The position numbers were made by a program, and so were the translations under genes. 64,000 nucleotides of DNA. Origin: Heliocidaris erythrogramma (taxonomy: Eukaryota; Echinodermata; Echinoidea; Camarodonta; Echinometridae). The stretch is taken from positions 53,633,097 to 53,697,096 of the forward strand of contig CM046862.1 of assembly GCA_025617745.1 (NCBI GenBank), written 5' to 3'. Below, piece after piece: positions 45,520-56,494 of this stretch. The notes below the pieces were generated by a model, which saw only the letters and a program-made list of their open reading frames with translations, was not told the origin of the DNA and did no database searches. Within the stretch, counting starts at the first letter, position 1; each line of letters begins with the position of its first letter.

Positions 45520-45948
45520 TAAAATATCATGATTAGATCTGAATGCACGACTTATGCTTATATGCTTACAATTATAAACACAAGTTGCATTAGAGCTGAT
45601 TAAACAAAATCATATTTCAAAATCTTTTTCTAAATTACATTGGAATTAAAAGGAGAGTTATTTAATTTAAAACATTTATTGGTTATATTTAGAATTTTAA
45701 ACTGCATTATACTGACGTGACATGATAATTGACTGTGCCTACATATTAAGTATTTGTTGAAGTGTGAAAAGAATTTAGAATTATGCTTAGTCATTTTTTC
45801 ATAATCATGTTTTAAATGGTCAAACCACACCAGCTACATTTTTTTATTACATATACATGGCCATGGACATGTAGACCTACAAAAGGAAAATGAGTGGTAG
45901 TAAAAGTCTTGGCTTTTATTTAAAAATTACAAATTTGGGGTGTATATA
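45520..45948 (+). repeat. Internal block B, shared (same strand) with the 6-kb element
   Basis: Aligns with 58990-59390: TGAATGCACGACTTATGCTT / GGAATGCACTATTTCTGCTT; TTTTTCTAAATTACATTGGA / TTTTTCTAATGTACAATGGA; CTTGGCTTTTATTTAAAAAT / CATGGCTTTTATCGTATCAA; then TTTGGGGTGTATATA / TTTTGGGTGTATCTA. The mariner-like element enters at this last TA. Confidence 0.65.
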
Positions 45949-47794
45949 CAGTGCGTCCCAGAAAAAAAGGAAACCCGTTTTTGGAAATAGATATCTTGAT
46001 AGTGAAATAAGATTGGAATAAAACATGGACACGTTTGATAAGAATAAAGTCTCTTCTTTTATGTGATACCAAATACACGAAGATTTGTTTATGCTTGACC
46101 GACTTAGAACAATTTTACCAGCTTAATGTAAGAATCGATTTGCACAGAATATATTGGTACGAACGTTTTAATGCAGATTATTCGAGTCTGTTTTCAATTC
46201 CCTTCATGTTGTTATCACATTTTCTGTTTTGTCTTCAGTATCTTCTTTCTTGGGTTTGGTTTCCTGTTTCTGTTACAGTTTTCATGTTTCTGTTAATTCA
46301 GGTTTTTCTTTTCATTTCCCCTGTTTGTTCACTCCTTGCTTTTAATGTGATACATTTTGTTTCACTTTATGAATCATTTCTGGCTATTTGCATCTTTTCG
46401 CTTTTTACATTTTCACAGTCTCCATGCATCCCCATTTTTCATTCCCGATTTCTATTCAATCCTTAACATTCTTTAACTAAGTTATCTTCAATTCATTTCA
46501 ACGTTCTTATTTCATTTCAGTGATATTCTAACCTCAATCTTTTCAATCTCTTGCATATCTCAACTTGTTCTCTTGCTGTCTTCTCTTGTTTTCCACTTAA
46601 AAGAATTGTGACGCCTAATTGTGACACCGAATAGCGACACACAAACGATGAAACTAAGTTTTATTTCTTTTTATTTCATCCTTTACAAGAGCAACTCATA
46701 AATCTTGGACCGTGTAACTCTATCCCCAGCGTCCCTCTCAACATGTCCACAATGCCTGTCCACGCACACCTGTGCTCTGCCCCTCAGGACTCCTACTGAC
46801 TGGCGAATCACGGGTTCTTGGTGTCGCAGTGCCTCACACTCTCTCACGATCCTGTTACGCAGGTCATTAGTGTCTCGTGGTGGGGAGGTATAGACCCTAC
46901 TCCTCAGAAAGCCCCAAAGAAAGAAGTCACACGGGATGAGATCTCGTGACCTGGGAGGCCATTCGACTTCATGATTCAACGCGATGACTCTGTTGTTGAA
47001 GAGTTCCTGCAGTCTCTCCCTGACGACTAATCTTCGATAAGGCGGTGCTCCATCTTGTACCCACCAGACTCTTTCGAAGCTCCCATCAGGCTGGCAAACG
47101 AAGTGTTGATCAAGTTCTGGAACAATGTCTTCGTTGATAAGATGTAGGTAGCGTTCTCCATCGAGATTTCCGTTGAAGAAAAAGGGTCCGATCAACGATC
47201 CATTACCACAGAGTCCTACCCTGACGGAAACCTTCTCGCGACTGATGTTGATATTGCAGTGGAACGGTGGTGGGTTGTGGATCGGACGTTGTGGTTATTG
47301 ACCTTGCCGTTCATGAAGAAGGACGCTTCATTTCCAATGATGAGGTTTTCAACAAACCTTGGGCCACTATCCTGCAACCACTGGGAATATCGGAGTTGTC
47401 TGGGCATGTCTGCTTCTAGTAGTTGGTGCCGAATGCGTATCCTGTAAGGATTCCATTGCACGTCCAGTCGGATTATCCTGTGGTGGGAAGACCTTCACAT
47501 GCCAAGTCCGTTTCTTCTCGTCGAGACATGGGGATTTGCAGCTACTTCCTGCTGAACTGCGGCAATGTTGTCCTCTGTTCGGACTGACCTTGGCCTCCCA
47601 GATCGGCCTTTGTTGAGGTTCAAACTTGTACCTTCATTCTGGTATTTTCGAACGTTCTTCCAGATCGTTGACTTTGACGGAACATTCCGATCAGGAAACC
47701 GACCACGGAAAGCTTGAGCAACTTCCTGAAGGCTTCCAGTGCGGTTCCATTCGGTAATTACTAGGAAAACTCTTTGCTGTGTTGTTAGCTGCAT
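45949..47794 (-). mobile_element. Tc1/mariner-superfamily element, right end lost
   Basis: The left terminus CAGTGCGTCCCAGAAAAAAA follows TATA at 45949, as expected for a TA-inserting element. A transposase lies on the minus strand (next entry). An unusual T/C-rich ~700-bp stretch separates terminus and stop codon. The matching right terminus (a reverse complement of CAGTGCGTCCC) is not found between the start codon and the inner edge of the right arm at 48066, so that end appears to have been deleted. Confidence 0.7.
46683..47794 (-). pseudogene. Tc1/mariner-type transposase, frameshifted
   Basis: Start MQLTTQQRVFLV at 47794. The helix-turn-helix region follows: EWNRTGSLQEVAQAFRGRFP, STIWKNVRKY, then the GRSGRPRSVRT linker. 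After a frameshift near 47500: DVQWNPYRIRIRHQLLEADM and RYSQWLQDSGPRFVENLIIG. After another near 47225: GLCGNGSLIGPFFFNGNLDG, RVWWVQDGAPPYRRLVVRER, EWPPRSRDLIPCDFFLWGFL. The DDE catalytic centre shows the second Asp (VQDGAP) and third acidic position (SRDLIPCDFF). The first site reads IGNEASFF, where relatives usually have an Asp, so Asn replaces it. Two frameshifts plus this change make it inactive. Strand is opposite to the exon-like repeats. Confidence 0.85.
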
Positions 47795-49432
47795 GGTCAG
47801 GCAAGCAAGTGAAATGCTTCTCATTGACAAATTTGGTGACAGGAACTTAAAAAAGAACACCAAAGAATTGCTAATGAGCCCTCCCTTTGTTAACCAACGT
47901 TGCTGCATCCTTTCCAATCTTGACCACTTATTCTGTGCAACTTGATTTTGACATTCAAATTTTAAACTCTCCTTGCTCATCAATGCATAAACTTTAAGTG
48001 TCATATTAGGTGTCAAAAGAAAGAGGAAGAGCTAAACTTTATGATGATATATATTATATGACATGTCTGGCTCCACCGACTACCGTACCTAGTAAGGGGA
48101 AGATAAACAAATGTCAGTAATATTACAGATTTCACCATACCAGGCAGTTAATTCTAGACCTATTTATTATCACACAACAGAAATATTTCAGCCAGGCCCC
48201 AGGGCCAGGCCAGTGATCGAACTGAGTGAGAGTGAGACTGATCTCCGACTCAGTAGCAGCCTTAGATCAAAGAGAATAGAGAACAGTTTAATCTGGGTCC
48301 AGCATGGAAGACATTGTCCTTCAAATTTATATATTAATCTTTCTAGACCCTACCTATGCAAAGTTCAAAATAAAAGCGAATGGGCAGGGTACCTTCAACA
48401 TTTGTTCTCGTAGGCGGAGGCAAGGCGCATTAGCCGGTCAGGATCCGCGCATCCAAAACTAACGAACCGCTGGGCAAGATCTCACCCGGCGCGGCCCAGA
48501 GTTGCGTATTCAGTGATTCATGATTAATCTTGATGCTGAACAGGTCCACATCTACCTCTAATTGTCGGTAATGAAGCCATGCGTTTTACTTTTTAGGTTT
48601 GAACACTATCATGATATGCAGATCTACGGAAAATTGCTGATCTTTTCGACAAATATTACCAGTAGACTATATAAACGGACGGTTTTAGAGTTTAATAAAT
48701 TTTCTTTTGTCATGCAAAAATTGCAAGAGAGTAGGGACTGGGTGGGATGTGGGATAATACGTTTTGTACAGTGAACTCACTAACAGCCACGAAGAACACA
48801 TCCCAATAATTAAGAGGAACGTTAAACAAAATAATATTTACTTACATTTCATGGCATCATACCGCACTACTTTGATGAGAATGTCCCCTGGAGAATTTTC
48901 TGCTTTCGTGAGATTCACTAGACAAACTCCTTCTAGAACAAACATTTCTCAAAAACAAAGCTTTTTTGAGACTTGATGGGTGAAATGGCACAAAAGTAGC
49001 ACCACTCTCTAGCTAGCCCCCTCCTTCGGAGGCGAGGCCAGGCATACTGCCTATGATCGAGTCTCTTGCTGAAATCTGAGAGAGCTTAGCCCTCACCATT
49101 GACTTGTATTTAGTTAATTAAGTTACAATTTGTCGTTTAGTTTCTAAATTTTTACGTTAGTTCAATAGGAAGTGGATTAGTTTTCAGTTTGTCGTTAGTT
49201 TCTGAATTTTTACGTTAGTTAAAAAGAAGTGGATTGGTTCGCAAGTTCGCAAGATAACTTCGCCCTCACGGTTGACTTGTACTTAGTTAATTAATTTTCA
49301 GTTTGTCGTTAGTTTCTAAATTGTTATGTTAGTTTGTTAATATTATTGATGTGTTCATATTATTGATTTGATTGTTAATATTATTGATTGATTGTTCATA
49401 TTACTGATTTATTGATAATATTATTGATTGAC

Positions 49433-49785
49433 TGCCGGGGTAGCGTTCTGCCCTGCAGTCAAATCTCTTGAACCCGGTCCACGTTCTCAACAATCTATCA
49501 GCAACAGTCTTGTGGATTCTTATGAAAATATATCGTACCCAACGTGGATTCTCTAATTTCATTCACTCCCGCAGCCACTTAATGTAAGAGTAACCAAATA
49601 AACAACACTTACACAATATCTACAGCTCAGGAAACTTTATGTACGCACTGCGCCTGGGAAACCCTGTCACCAAGACAGCTCGACATCGACTGCGCTTACA
49701 AGTTTGTCCGATTCACATATATAGTTCAACATAAACTACTGCGACCTCTATCGATCTCCTATAATACTGGGCTAATTACGCTACA
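49433..49785. mobile_element. 353-bp insertion in the right arm, possible solo LTR
   Basis: It interrupts the AATATTATTGATTGATTG minisatellite. Ends are TGCCGGGGTAGCG ... TACGCTACA (TG...CA, with TAGCG/CGCTA inverted). It contains a TATA-like CACATATATAG and an AATAAA-type signal (CCAAATAAACAAC). The immediate 5-bp flanks do not match, so the LTR reading is only tentative. Confidence 0.3.
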
Positions 49786-50639
49786 ATATTATTGATTGAT
49801 TGTTCATATTATGGATTGATTGTTCATATTACTGATTGATTGTTAATATTATTGATTGACTGTTCATATTATTGATTGATTGTTCATATTATTGATTTAT
49901 TGTTAATATTATTGATTAACTGTCAATATTAAGGATTAATTATGAATGTAAAATGTTTTTACAATTATTAATTGATTTTAAAAATTCTTACTTTTGACCG
50001 CATTGGCGCCACACATTTAAGAAGGTCAGATAGATATTTATAAATCATACACTTCTGTTATTTCTTAGTATATAATAATATAAAATTGTTAGTCCGGTAA
50101 TAGGAATTATCTATCAATTGAAAAGAAAAAAAAATAACAACAGAAGAATGGTCATATTTCATTTAGCAAATCGATTAACCAGGATTCCAATAGTCTGAAT
50201 ACTTACCGTCTGTGCAACGTAGATCAGAGGCAGGAAAAAGAGATCAAGGGCAAAAACACCACAACTCATGTAATTTCATATAGTATATGAAAATATATGA
50301 CGAAAATTGTGAAACCGCACTTTATAGAAATTATACTTTTAGTGAAAAGAAAAACCCCATACGAATGGTCATACTTTATAAAGGATATCAAATAATCAGG
50401 ACTCCAGCGGTTAGATACTTACGGACTGTACAACGTACATCAAGGGCAGGAGATAAAAGATTAAAAAAAGAGTTAGCCTATAGAGGTGGATTACAATTAC
50501 TTTTCTTCTTTCTCGATACTGTTATTTCAAACTGAGATTTTGGTTTCTTCTTGTTTCAGTAATTTACTAACCACTTATGTGTTGTGTGTTTACAATCAGG
50601 TAAACCATTGTCATATATTCATTACTTACCACGAATACC

Positions 50640-50976
50640 CCATCTTATGAAAGGTCTACACGTTTATCAAGGTCAGAGAGATAAATCTTACATCTATATA
50701 ATTTAAGAGTATATAAAAGATATATATGCAAATTGTACAGCTGGTGATGGGAATTATATATCAATTGAAAGGGAAAGCAACACAGAAGAATTGACAAAAT
50801 TCATTAACTTAAGCGAATCAACTAACCAAGATTCGAATAAAACGGATAATTACGGACTGTACAACGTAGATCAGAGGAAGGAGAACAGAGATCACTTCAT
50901 TTCTTTCGCGATTTACCCCTTAAAATTGAACTATTTTACAGTTAGTTTTCTTATGTTTTCATGCATTTACTACTAA
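50640..50976 (+). pseudogene. Exon-like copy spanning the whole unit with one stop
   Basis: One frame covers the unit: HLMKGLHVYQGQRDKSYIYI, a single TAA, EYIKDIYANCTAGDGNYIS, IERESNTEELTKFINLSEST, NQDSNKTDNYGLYNVDQRKE, NRDHFISF. It shows that the two halves seen separately in other copies belong to one reading frame. Tyrosines fall in SYIYI, GNYIS and NYGLYNV contexts. Confidence 0.45.
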
Positions 50977-51552
50977 CTGACTTGCTCTATGTTTACAGTG
51001 AGGTACAACACCTATCTCTATTATTTCGCACTAATACCCCATCTAATGAAAAGTCTACACGTTTATCAAGGTCAGAGAGATACTTGTAAATCATACACTC
51101 GTGCTATGATATATAACGATCACTTCGTTTCTTTATTCCCCCCTTAAAGTGGCCCATTTTATTGTTACTTTACTTATATTTGCATGCATTTATTAATAAC
51201 TGACACGTTATAATTATGTTTACTGTAAGGTACAAAAAGTATCCCTATTATTTCGCACAAATATCCCATCTTATGAAAGGTCTACAATTTTATCAAGGTC
51301 AGATAGATACCTGTAAATCATTTACAAGTCATGAATTTCATTTAGCGAATCGAATAACCAGGATTCCAAAAGTATGGATACTTACAGGCTGTGCAACCTA
51401 GATTAGGCAGGAGAAAATATACCAAGAACAATATTAGCATATATTAAGATTACTTCGTTTCTTTCTCGATACTTCCCCTTAAAATTGGCTCATTTTATTG
51501 TTACTTTATTTATTTTTCCATGTATTGACTACTGAAATATGTCATATTATAT

Positions 51553-51804
51553 ATGTTTACAGTAACGTACAAAAAGTATCTGTATTATTTTACAGAAACA
51601 CTCCATCTTATGAAAGGTCTACACGTTTATCAAGGTCAGATAGATACTTGCAAATTATGCACTTATGTTATTTCTGAGTATATGAAAGATATAAATCCCA
51701 ATTGTACAGCCGGTGATGGGAATTATCTATCAATTGAAGAAGAAAAAAAAAACACCAACAGAAGAATGGTCATTTCATTTCATTTCATTTCGCGAATCAC
51801 ATAA
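51553..51804 (+). pseudogene. Exon-like copy with intact first half
   Basis: An 83-codon frame crossing the acceptor motif (TTTACAG at 51562): TVTYKKYLYYFTETLHLMKG, LHVYQGQIDTCKLCTYVISE, YMKDINPNCTAGDGNYLSIE, then EEKKNTNRRMVISF. A TTTCATTTCATTTCATTTCG repeat then shifts it out of the frame used downstream in other copies. Confidence 0.45.
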
Positions 51805-51949
51805 CCAGGATTCCAAAAGTCTGGATACTTACCGACTGGGCAACGTACATAAGAGGCAGTAGAAAGATATTAAGAGCAATATTAGTATTCATCATGACCA
51901 TTTCGTTTCTTTTTCTATCCCCCCCCCCCCTTAAAATTGGCCCGTTTTA

Positions 51950-52336
51950 TTGTTACTTTACTTATATGTTCACAATGCGCGTCATATGTCCACTGTGAGG
52001 TACAAAACCTATCTCTATTATTTCACACAAATACCCAATCTTATGAAAGGTATACACGTTTTATATCAAGATAACATTGATAAATCTTATATAAATTCTC
52101 CGTATATCAAAGAAATAAATCCAAACTGGAAAGCCGGTTATAAGAATTATATATCAATTGAAAAGAAAAAAAAAAGGAATGGTCATATTTCATTTAGCGA
52201 ATCGAATAACCATGACTCTGATAGTAATGATACTTACCTCCTGTACAACGTAAATCAGAGGCAGAAGAAAGGAGATCAAGAGCATCATCAGCAAATATTA
52301 CGATCGCTTCATTTTCTTCTCGACTTTGTCCCTTAA
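51950..52336 (+). pseudogene. Exon-like copy with the longest uninterrupted frame (128 codons)
   Basis: The frame carries the complete unit without a stop: STVRYKTYLYYFTQIPNLMK, GIHVLYQDNIDKSYINSPY, IKEINPNWKAGYKNYISIEK, SFSESNNHDSDSNDTYLLYN, VNQRQKKGDQEHHQQILRSL. The usual TAG after the DQEQ-like stretch is lost, so it runs into spacer sequence. The splice acceptor here is mutated (TGTCCACTG|TGAGG). No transmembrane or catalytic motif is visible. Confidence 0.5.
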
Positions 52337-53164
52337 AATTGCCCCATTTTATTGTTACTTTGCTCATAATACTGAGGATATATGTTTACAGTGAGATACA
52401 AAATCTATCTCTATTATTTTGCACAAATACCACATCCTATGAAAGTTCTACACGTTCATCAAGATAAGATTGATAGACCTTACACTTAAGTTGTAAATCA
52501 TACATTTATGCTATTTATGAGTATATAAAAGATATAAATCCCAAAATTGTCAAGCCGGTGATAGGGATTACACAGCAATTGAAAAGGAAAATGCAAAGAA
52601 AATAGTCCTATTTTATTAAGTAAATCGAATCATGAGGATGCCAATAATCTGGATAACTACAGACTGTACAACGTAGATCAGAGGCAGAAAAAAGGAGATC
52701 TCTTCGTTTCTTTCGCTATTTCGCCCATATAATCGGCCTATTTTATAGTTAGTTTTCTTATATTTTCATGCAGTTATTACCACATGATTACCCATCTTAT
52801 GAATGTGTACACGTGTATCAAGATAAGATAGATAAACCTTACACTTATTTAATTTCTCAGTATATAGAAGATAAAAATATAAAATTGTAAAGCGGTGATA
52901 GAAATTTTATATCGGTTGAAAAAAAAAACAACAACAACAGAAGAATAGTCACGTTTCATTTAGCGAATCGAATGACCAGGATTCCTATAGTCGGGGTACT
53001 TACCAACTGTATAACGTAGATCAGAGGCAGGAGAAAAGAGATCAAGAGCAATATTAGCATATATACTACAATCACTTTGTTTCTCTCTCCCCCTTAAAAT
53101 TGGCCCATTGTATTGTTACTTTACCTCTTTTTCCATACATTAAGCAAATAATTACCGTTGGTGA

Positions 53165-53290
53165 AGGTGATGGGACAAACTATCACTTCCGAGGCGATTT
53201 GGATGTAGCTATCTTTCCGAAGCGAAGCTGAGGAAAGATAGCGTATACATTCAGATCGCCGAGGAAGTGATAGTACGTTTCATCGCCTGA
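53165..53290. repeat. ~100-bp palindrome
   Basis: ACTATCACTTCCGAGGCGAT (53188) pairs with ATCGCCGAGGAAGTGATAGT (53253), and GCTATCTTTCC pairs with GGAAAGATAGC. The loop is only about 15 bp (GAAGCGAAGCTGA). It looks like a short foldback element or hairpin at the edge of the array. Confidence 0.7.
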
Positions 53291-53519
53291 AATCAAAAGG
53301 TGATTATTTGCTTTATATTCCGCATCTGAAACATTTAGCTGGTACGAGAAAGACAATTATTCTCTACTTCTCGAAAAAGACATTTATGATTTAGGTCCGA
53401 ATAAATTCATAAAAGATGTTAAAACCACCATTAACCACCATAAACCCTACCCCTACCTGGGTGCGCACAATTGTTTTATCATTTTAAGCGCGCGATTGGG
53501 CAATGCGCGCTTATTTCAG

Positions 53520-53640
53520 TACGCCTATGGAGCTATTCGTAAAGGTCACGCACTTTCCATTTTGACTATTCGTAGAGGTCACGCACTTTTCAATTGACTA
53601 TTCGTAGAGGTCATGCACTTTCATTTCGCGCGTACCCAAA
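53520..53640. repeat. Three ~31-bp tandem repeats
   Basis: CTATTCGTARAGGTCACGCA recurs at about 53532, 53567 and 53599 with small differences, followed by CTTTYCA. An isolated TATTCCGTCGAGGTCACGAA-type relative lies at 53701. Confidence 0.7.
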
Positions 53641-53737
53641 TATTGATAACGCATTGTGACTCTGTAATGGACTGAAGAGATCAGCGAAACACATAAGTAC
53701 TATTCCGTCGAGGTCACGAACTTTTCTTCTCTGATTT

Positions 53738-55804
53738 GATTTGATTTTATTTTATTCGTCAGGTATATTGCAATACAAACATAACCAGGTACCATGACAG
53801 GATAGCCCATGAAAGCCGAAATGGATTATTTCCAATGGGGTCTTTACCTAAATAACTGATTAAAAAATACACTAAGAAAACACATTAGTACGGCTACAAG
53901 ACTATCGTACACGTACGACAAGTAATAAGAATGTACTAATTAAAAGTAGCAAAATAAAACATAACATTTTTATAAAGTAGGCGAAGATTACATAAATGTG
54001 AAAACAAGACTTACTCAACGGAAAGAACTATATACAGAAAATCATAATGAAACTATTGATAATAAACGTTGGTTACATAAGTCAAATAATATAGGAAAAA
54101 TCATCTGAGCTACAAAAAGGAGAGGAGAAATATAGTTATGGAGTAGACACATTTTTCAAATGATGCTTCAATACCCTTTTAAAATGTAAACAATTCTTAA
54201 CTGACTTAACATGATTTGGGAGGGAATTCCAGAAAAGAATACCGTTAAAATAAAAAGAATTTCCAATTTTACCTTTCCGCTTAGGCACTACGAAATTAAA
54301 TTGACTATTTCTAGTGTCATGCCTATGAACACTTGAAGAGCGAGTAAAATTATTTGAAATATAGTGATCTGCATTAGAGTAAAAAATCTTATGTACATGG
54401 TGAATTAAAAGTTGTTGTGATCTAAGGTTTACATGAAGAAGACCAGCTGTTTCAAGTTCACTCTTCCCAATGTGTGTTCTTGGTGGTAAGTGATTGATAA
54501 ATTTTACAATCTTATTTTGAATTATTTTTAACTTGTTTTGATCCACCTTGCCTAGACTGCAGTACCATGCCGCATTAGCATAATCAAATAAACATTGTAT
54601 TAAGGAAAAACTTAAAATGCGTCTTGATTTTAAGTTCATGCAATTTTGATAACGATACAAGAATTTTAGACGAGCATTAGCTTTTTTGACAATACTGTCA
54701 ACCAAACTTGAGCAAGAAAGATCACTAGCTATATTTAGTCCTAAATACTTCACAGAATCCTGTCTCTTAATGAGTTGATTGTTATAACTTATATTGAAAT
54801 CATCAGTATACTTCAGCCTACCCCGCGAACAAAACAAAATACTTTCGGTTTTACCAATATGTAAGCTAAGCTTATTTGCTGTCATCCAATTAACACAGTT
54901 TGATAATTCTAAGCTAAGTTTTTCCCCGATCAGCTTAGGATCAGTACCAGAATATAGTAACACACTGTCATCCGCATATAAAAGTAATTTACTGTCGTTG
55001 ACACAAACACACATATCATTAATGTAGCACATGAAAATAATAGGACCTAATATGCTCCCCTGGGGAACTCCGCATCTTATGGGCATAGAATCGGAGAGTA
55101 CATTTTGCAACGAAACAACTTGATGACGATTGGTCAAGTAAGACCTAAACCATTGCACACATGCATAATTTAAACCCATTACTTCTAATTTACTTAACAG
55201 TATATTATGGTTAACGGTATCGAAGGCTGTTTGCAAGTCAGGAAGAACCATCCCAACAAAACGTCCTTGGGAAATTTCGTTCCTCACAAAATCTAACAGG
55301 TGAATAAGACAAGTTTCAGTGGAATAACCATTTCTAAAACCAGATTGAAATTCGTATATTATTTTGTTTTCTTGAAAGTAGTTCTCTAATTGGGCATACA
55401 CACATTTCTCTAGGACCTTAGAGACTATACTTAAAACGCTAATCGGTCTATAATTGCTAACATTAGTTTTATCTTTCTTTTTATAAAGGGGTGTTACTTT
55501 TGCAATTTTCATTTCATCAGGGAAGGTGGAGGTTGAGATAGATAAGTTAATAATGTAAGTTAAAGGTTTATACAAATATTTAGCTCCATCCTTCAAAAAT
55601 CTGGCAGGTACCAAGTCAAGCCCGGTACTTTTTGATATTTTCAACTTATTTAATTCATCTAAAACAAACTTTTCTTTGACAGGAGAAAAAAGAAAACAAC
55701 CTTTCGTCACACCCTTAGTGTCGTATAATTTTTGTAATTTAATTACTACCTAATTTTTCTGCCACAGTTGTGAAATAATTGTTAAATTCGTTCGCTATCC
55801 TCAT
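53738..55804 (-). pseudogene. CR1-like LINE, 3' half: reverse transcriptase and 3' UTR
   Basis: The 524-codon open frame (54136-55710, open further upstream) encodes a full non-LTR RT: KISKSTGLDLVPARFL (about 24-39), NYRPISVLSIVSKVLEKCV (86-104), GFRNGYSTE, catalytic Asp158 in LPDLQTAFDTVNH, GVPQGSILGP (214-223), YADD at 245-248, then thumb and a C-terminal FWNSLPNHVKSVKNCLHFKR. All three catalytic aspartates are present. At 55740 a frameshift separates it from the preceding stretch IANEFNNYFTTVAEKLGSN. The 3' UTR ends near 53738 in AATAAAATAAAATCAAATC-type short repeats (minus strand). The 5' half lies at 61823-63652 beyond an inserted element. CR1-like placement rests on RT style and the PHD/2A-bearing 5' half. 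Confidence 0.85.
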
Positions 55805-56494
55805 ATTAGGCTGCTTTAGATCTGCGACGCTAATGCTATGACGCGCCAATTCCCTGGTTGCGTTAACGTTCTCCTCTTTCACCGCGTCGTGTTGAAAAGA
55901 GGCTTTAGATTTTGGGAAGACGCGCAACCTCAATCCATAGTGCAAATAAGACAAAATAAGGGGGGTACGGGAGGCTCAACTCCGCTTCTGCGTCCCACTT
56001 TCTCTGGGACAATTTTCTGGCGGGTCAAAAGTACACACTGCTCCAAATCTTCATGTATATACTAGCCTATATTAAGCCGATTTTTTTTAAAGAGGATCAA
56101 CTAAATGAGATTTTGTCCTACGAATAATGAGGTTTTTTTAATGATAGTAAAAGACACTAGATTATGCCGCCATCACAGTGGGAGAGGAAGGACCAGCTAA
56201 AAAAAAAAAAAATGTTATGGTCGGGGGGGGGGGGGGGGGGGGGTACGACGCATATTAGCAATGTTTCCATGACCAAGGGCAGAACGTTGTTCTCCTTTTT
56301 AGGCAAACTAAATTTTCTCCCTCAAGCCGTCCCCTATTGAATTTTTGCTTTCCTAAATTTGATGATTTATAATTCGATTGAATTCGCCTTTTTCATTTTG
56401 CCCCTTTCATTGTTTTTGTTGAAAAAATTTAATTGCCACCTTCTACATCAATTGGCACCACCTATCATTTTGTCATTCTGTTCTTTCGGTTCGG

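Larger units (their letters stand above)
42079..50012. mobile_element. 7.9-kb element with ~2-kb inverted terminal arms
   Basis: The left arm 42079-44093 and right arm 48066-50012 are inverted copies along almost all their length. Termini: GGCGATAATACGTTCAAAAG at the left, CTTTTGACCGCATTGGCGCC at the right. Outer arms hold AATCAATCAATAATATGAAC-type minisatellites. Further in are AACGACAAACTGAAAACTAA / TTAGTTTTCAGTTTGTCGTT, GATCTTGCCCAGCGGTCCGT / AACGAACCGCTGGGCAAGAT, and TCTTCCATGCTGGACCCAGA / TCTGGGTCCAGCATGGAAGA. Flanks on both sides are exon-like repeat, with ACGTTTAA (left) and ACATTTAA (right) as a possible 8-bp target duplication. No transposase of its own is recognised; the only one inside belongs to a nested mariner-like element. 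Confidence 0.8.
50013..53150 (+). repeat. Exon-like repeat array, segment 5
   Basis: About eight units continue the array interrupted by the 7.9-kb element, with landmarks near 50215, 50430, 50865, 51390, 51840, 52248, 52668 and 53015. Acceptor-like blocks include CTACTAACTGACTTGCTCTATGTTTACAG at about 50970-50998, and GTTTACAG|TAACG at 51562. Three units keep long frames (separate entries). A C-run (51921-51931) sits in one spacer. Confidence 0.85.

Noticed and set aside
49433..49560. tRNA-derived SINE head (GGTAGCG... and a TTGAACCCGG-like box)
   Set aside because: The A and B boxes are not correctly placed and there is no poly-A or short-repeat tail. The TG...CA ends fit an LTR slightly better.
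42079..50012. A Polinton/Maverick or viral element, because of long inverted arms
   Set aside because: No polymerase, integrase, protease or capsid frame is present; the only enzyme is a nested mariner-type transposase.
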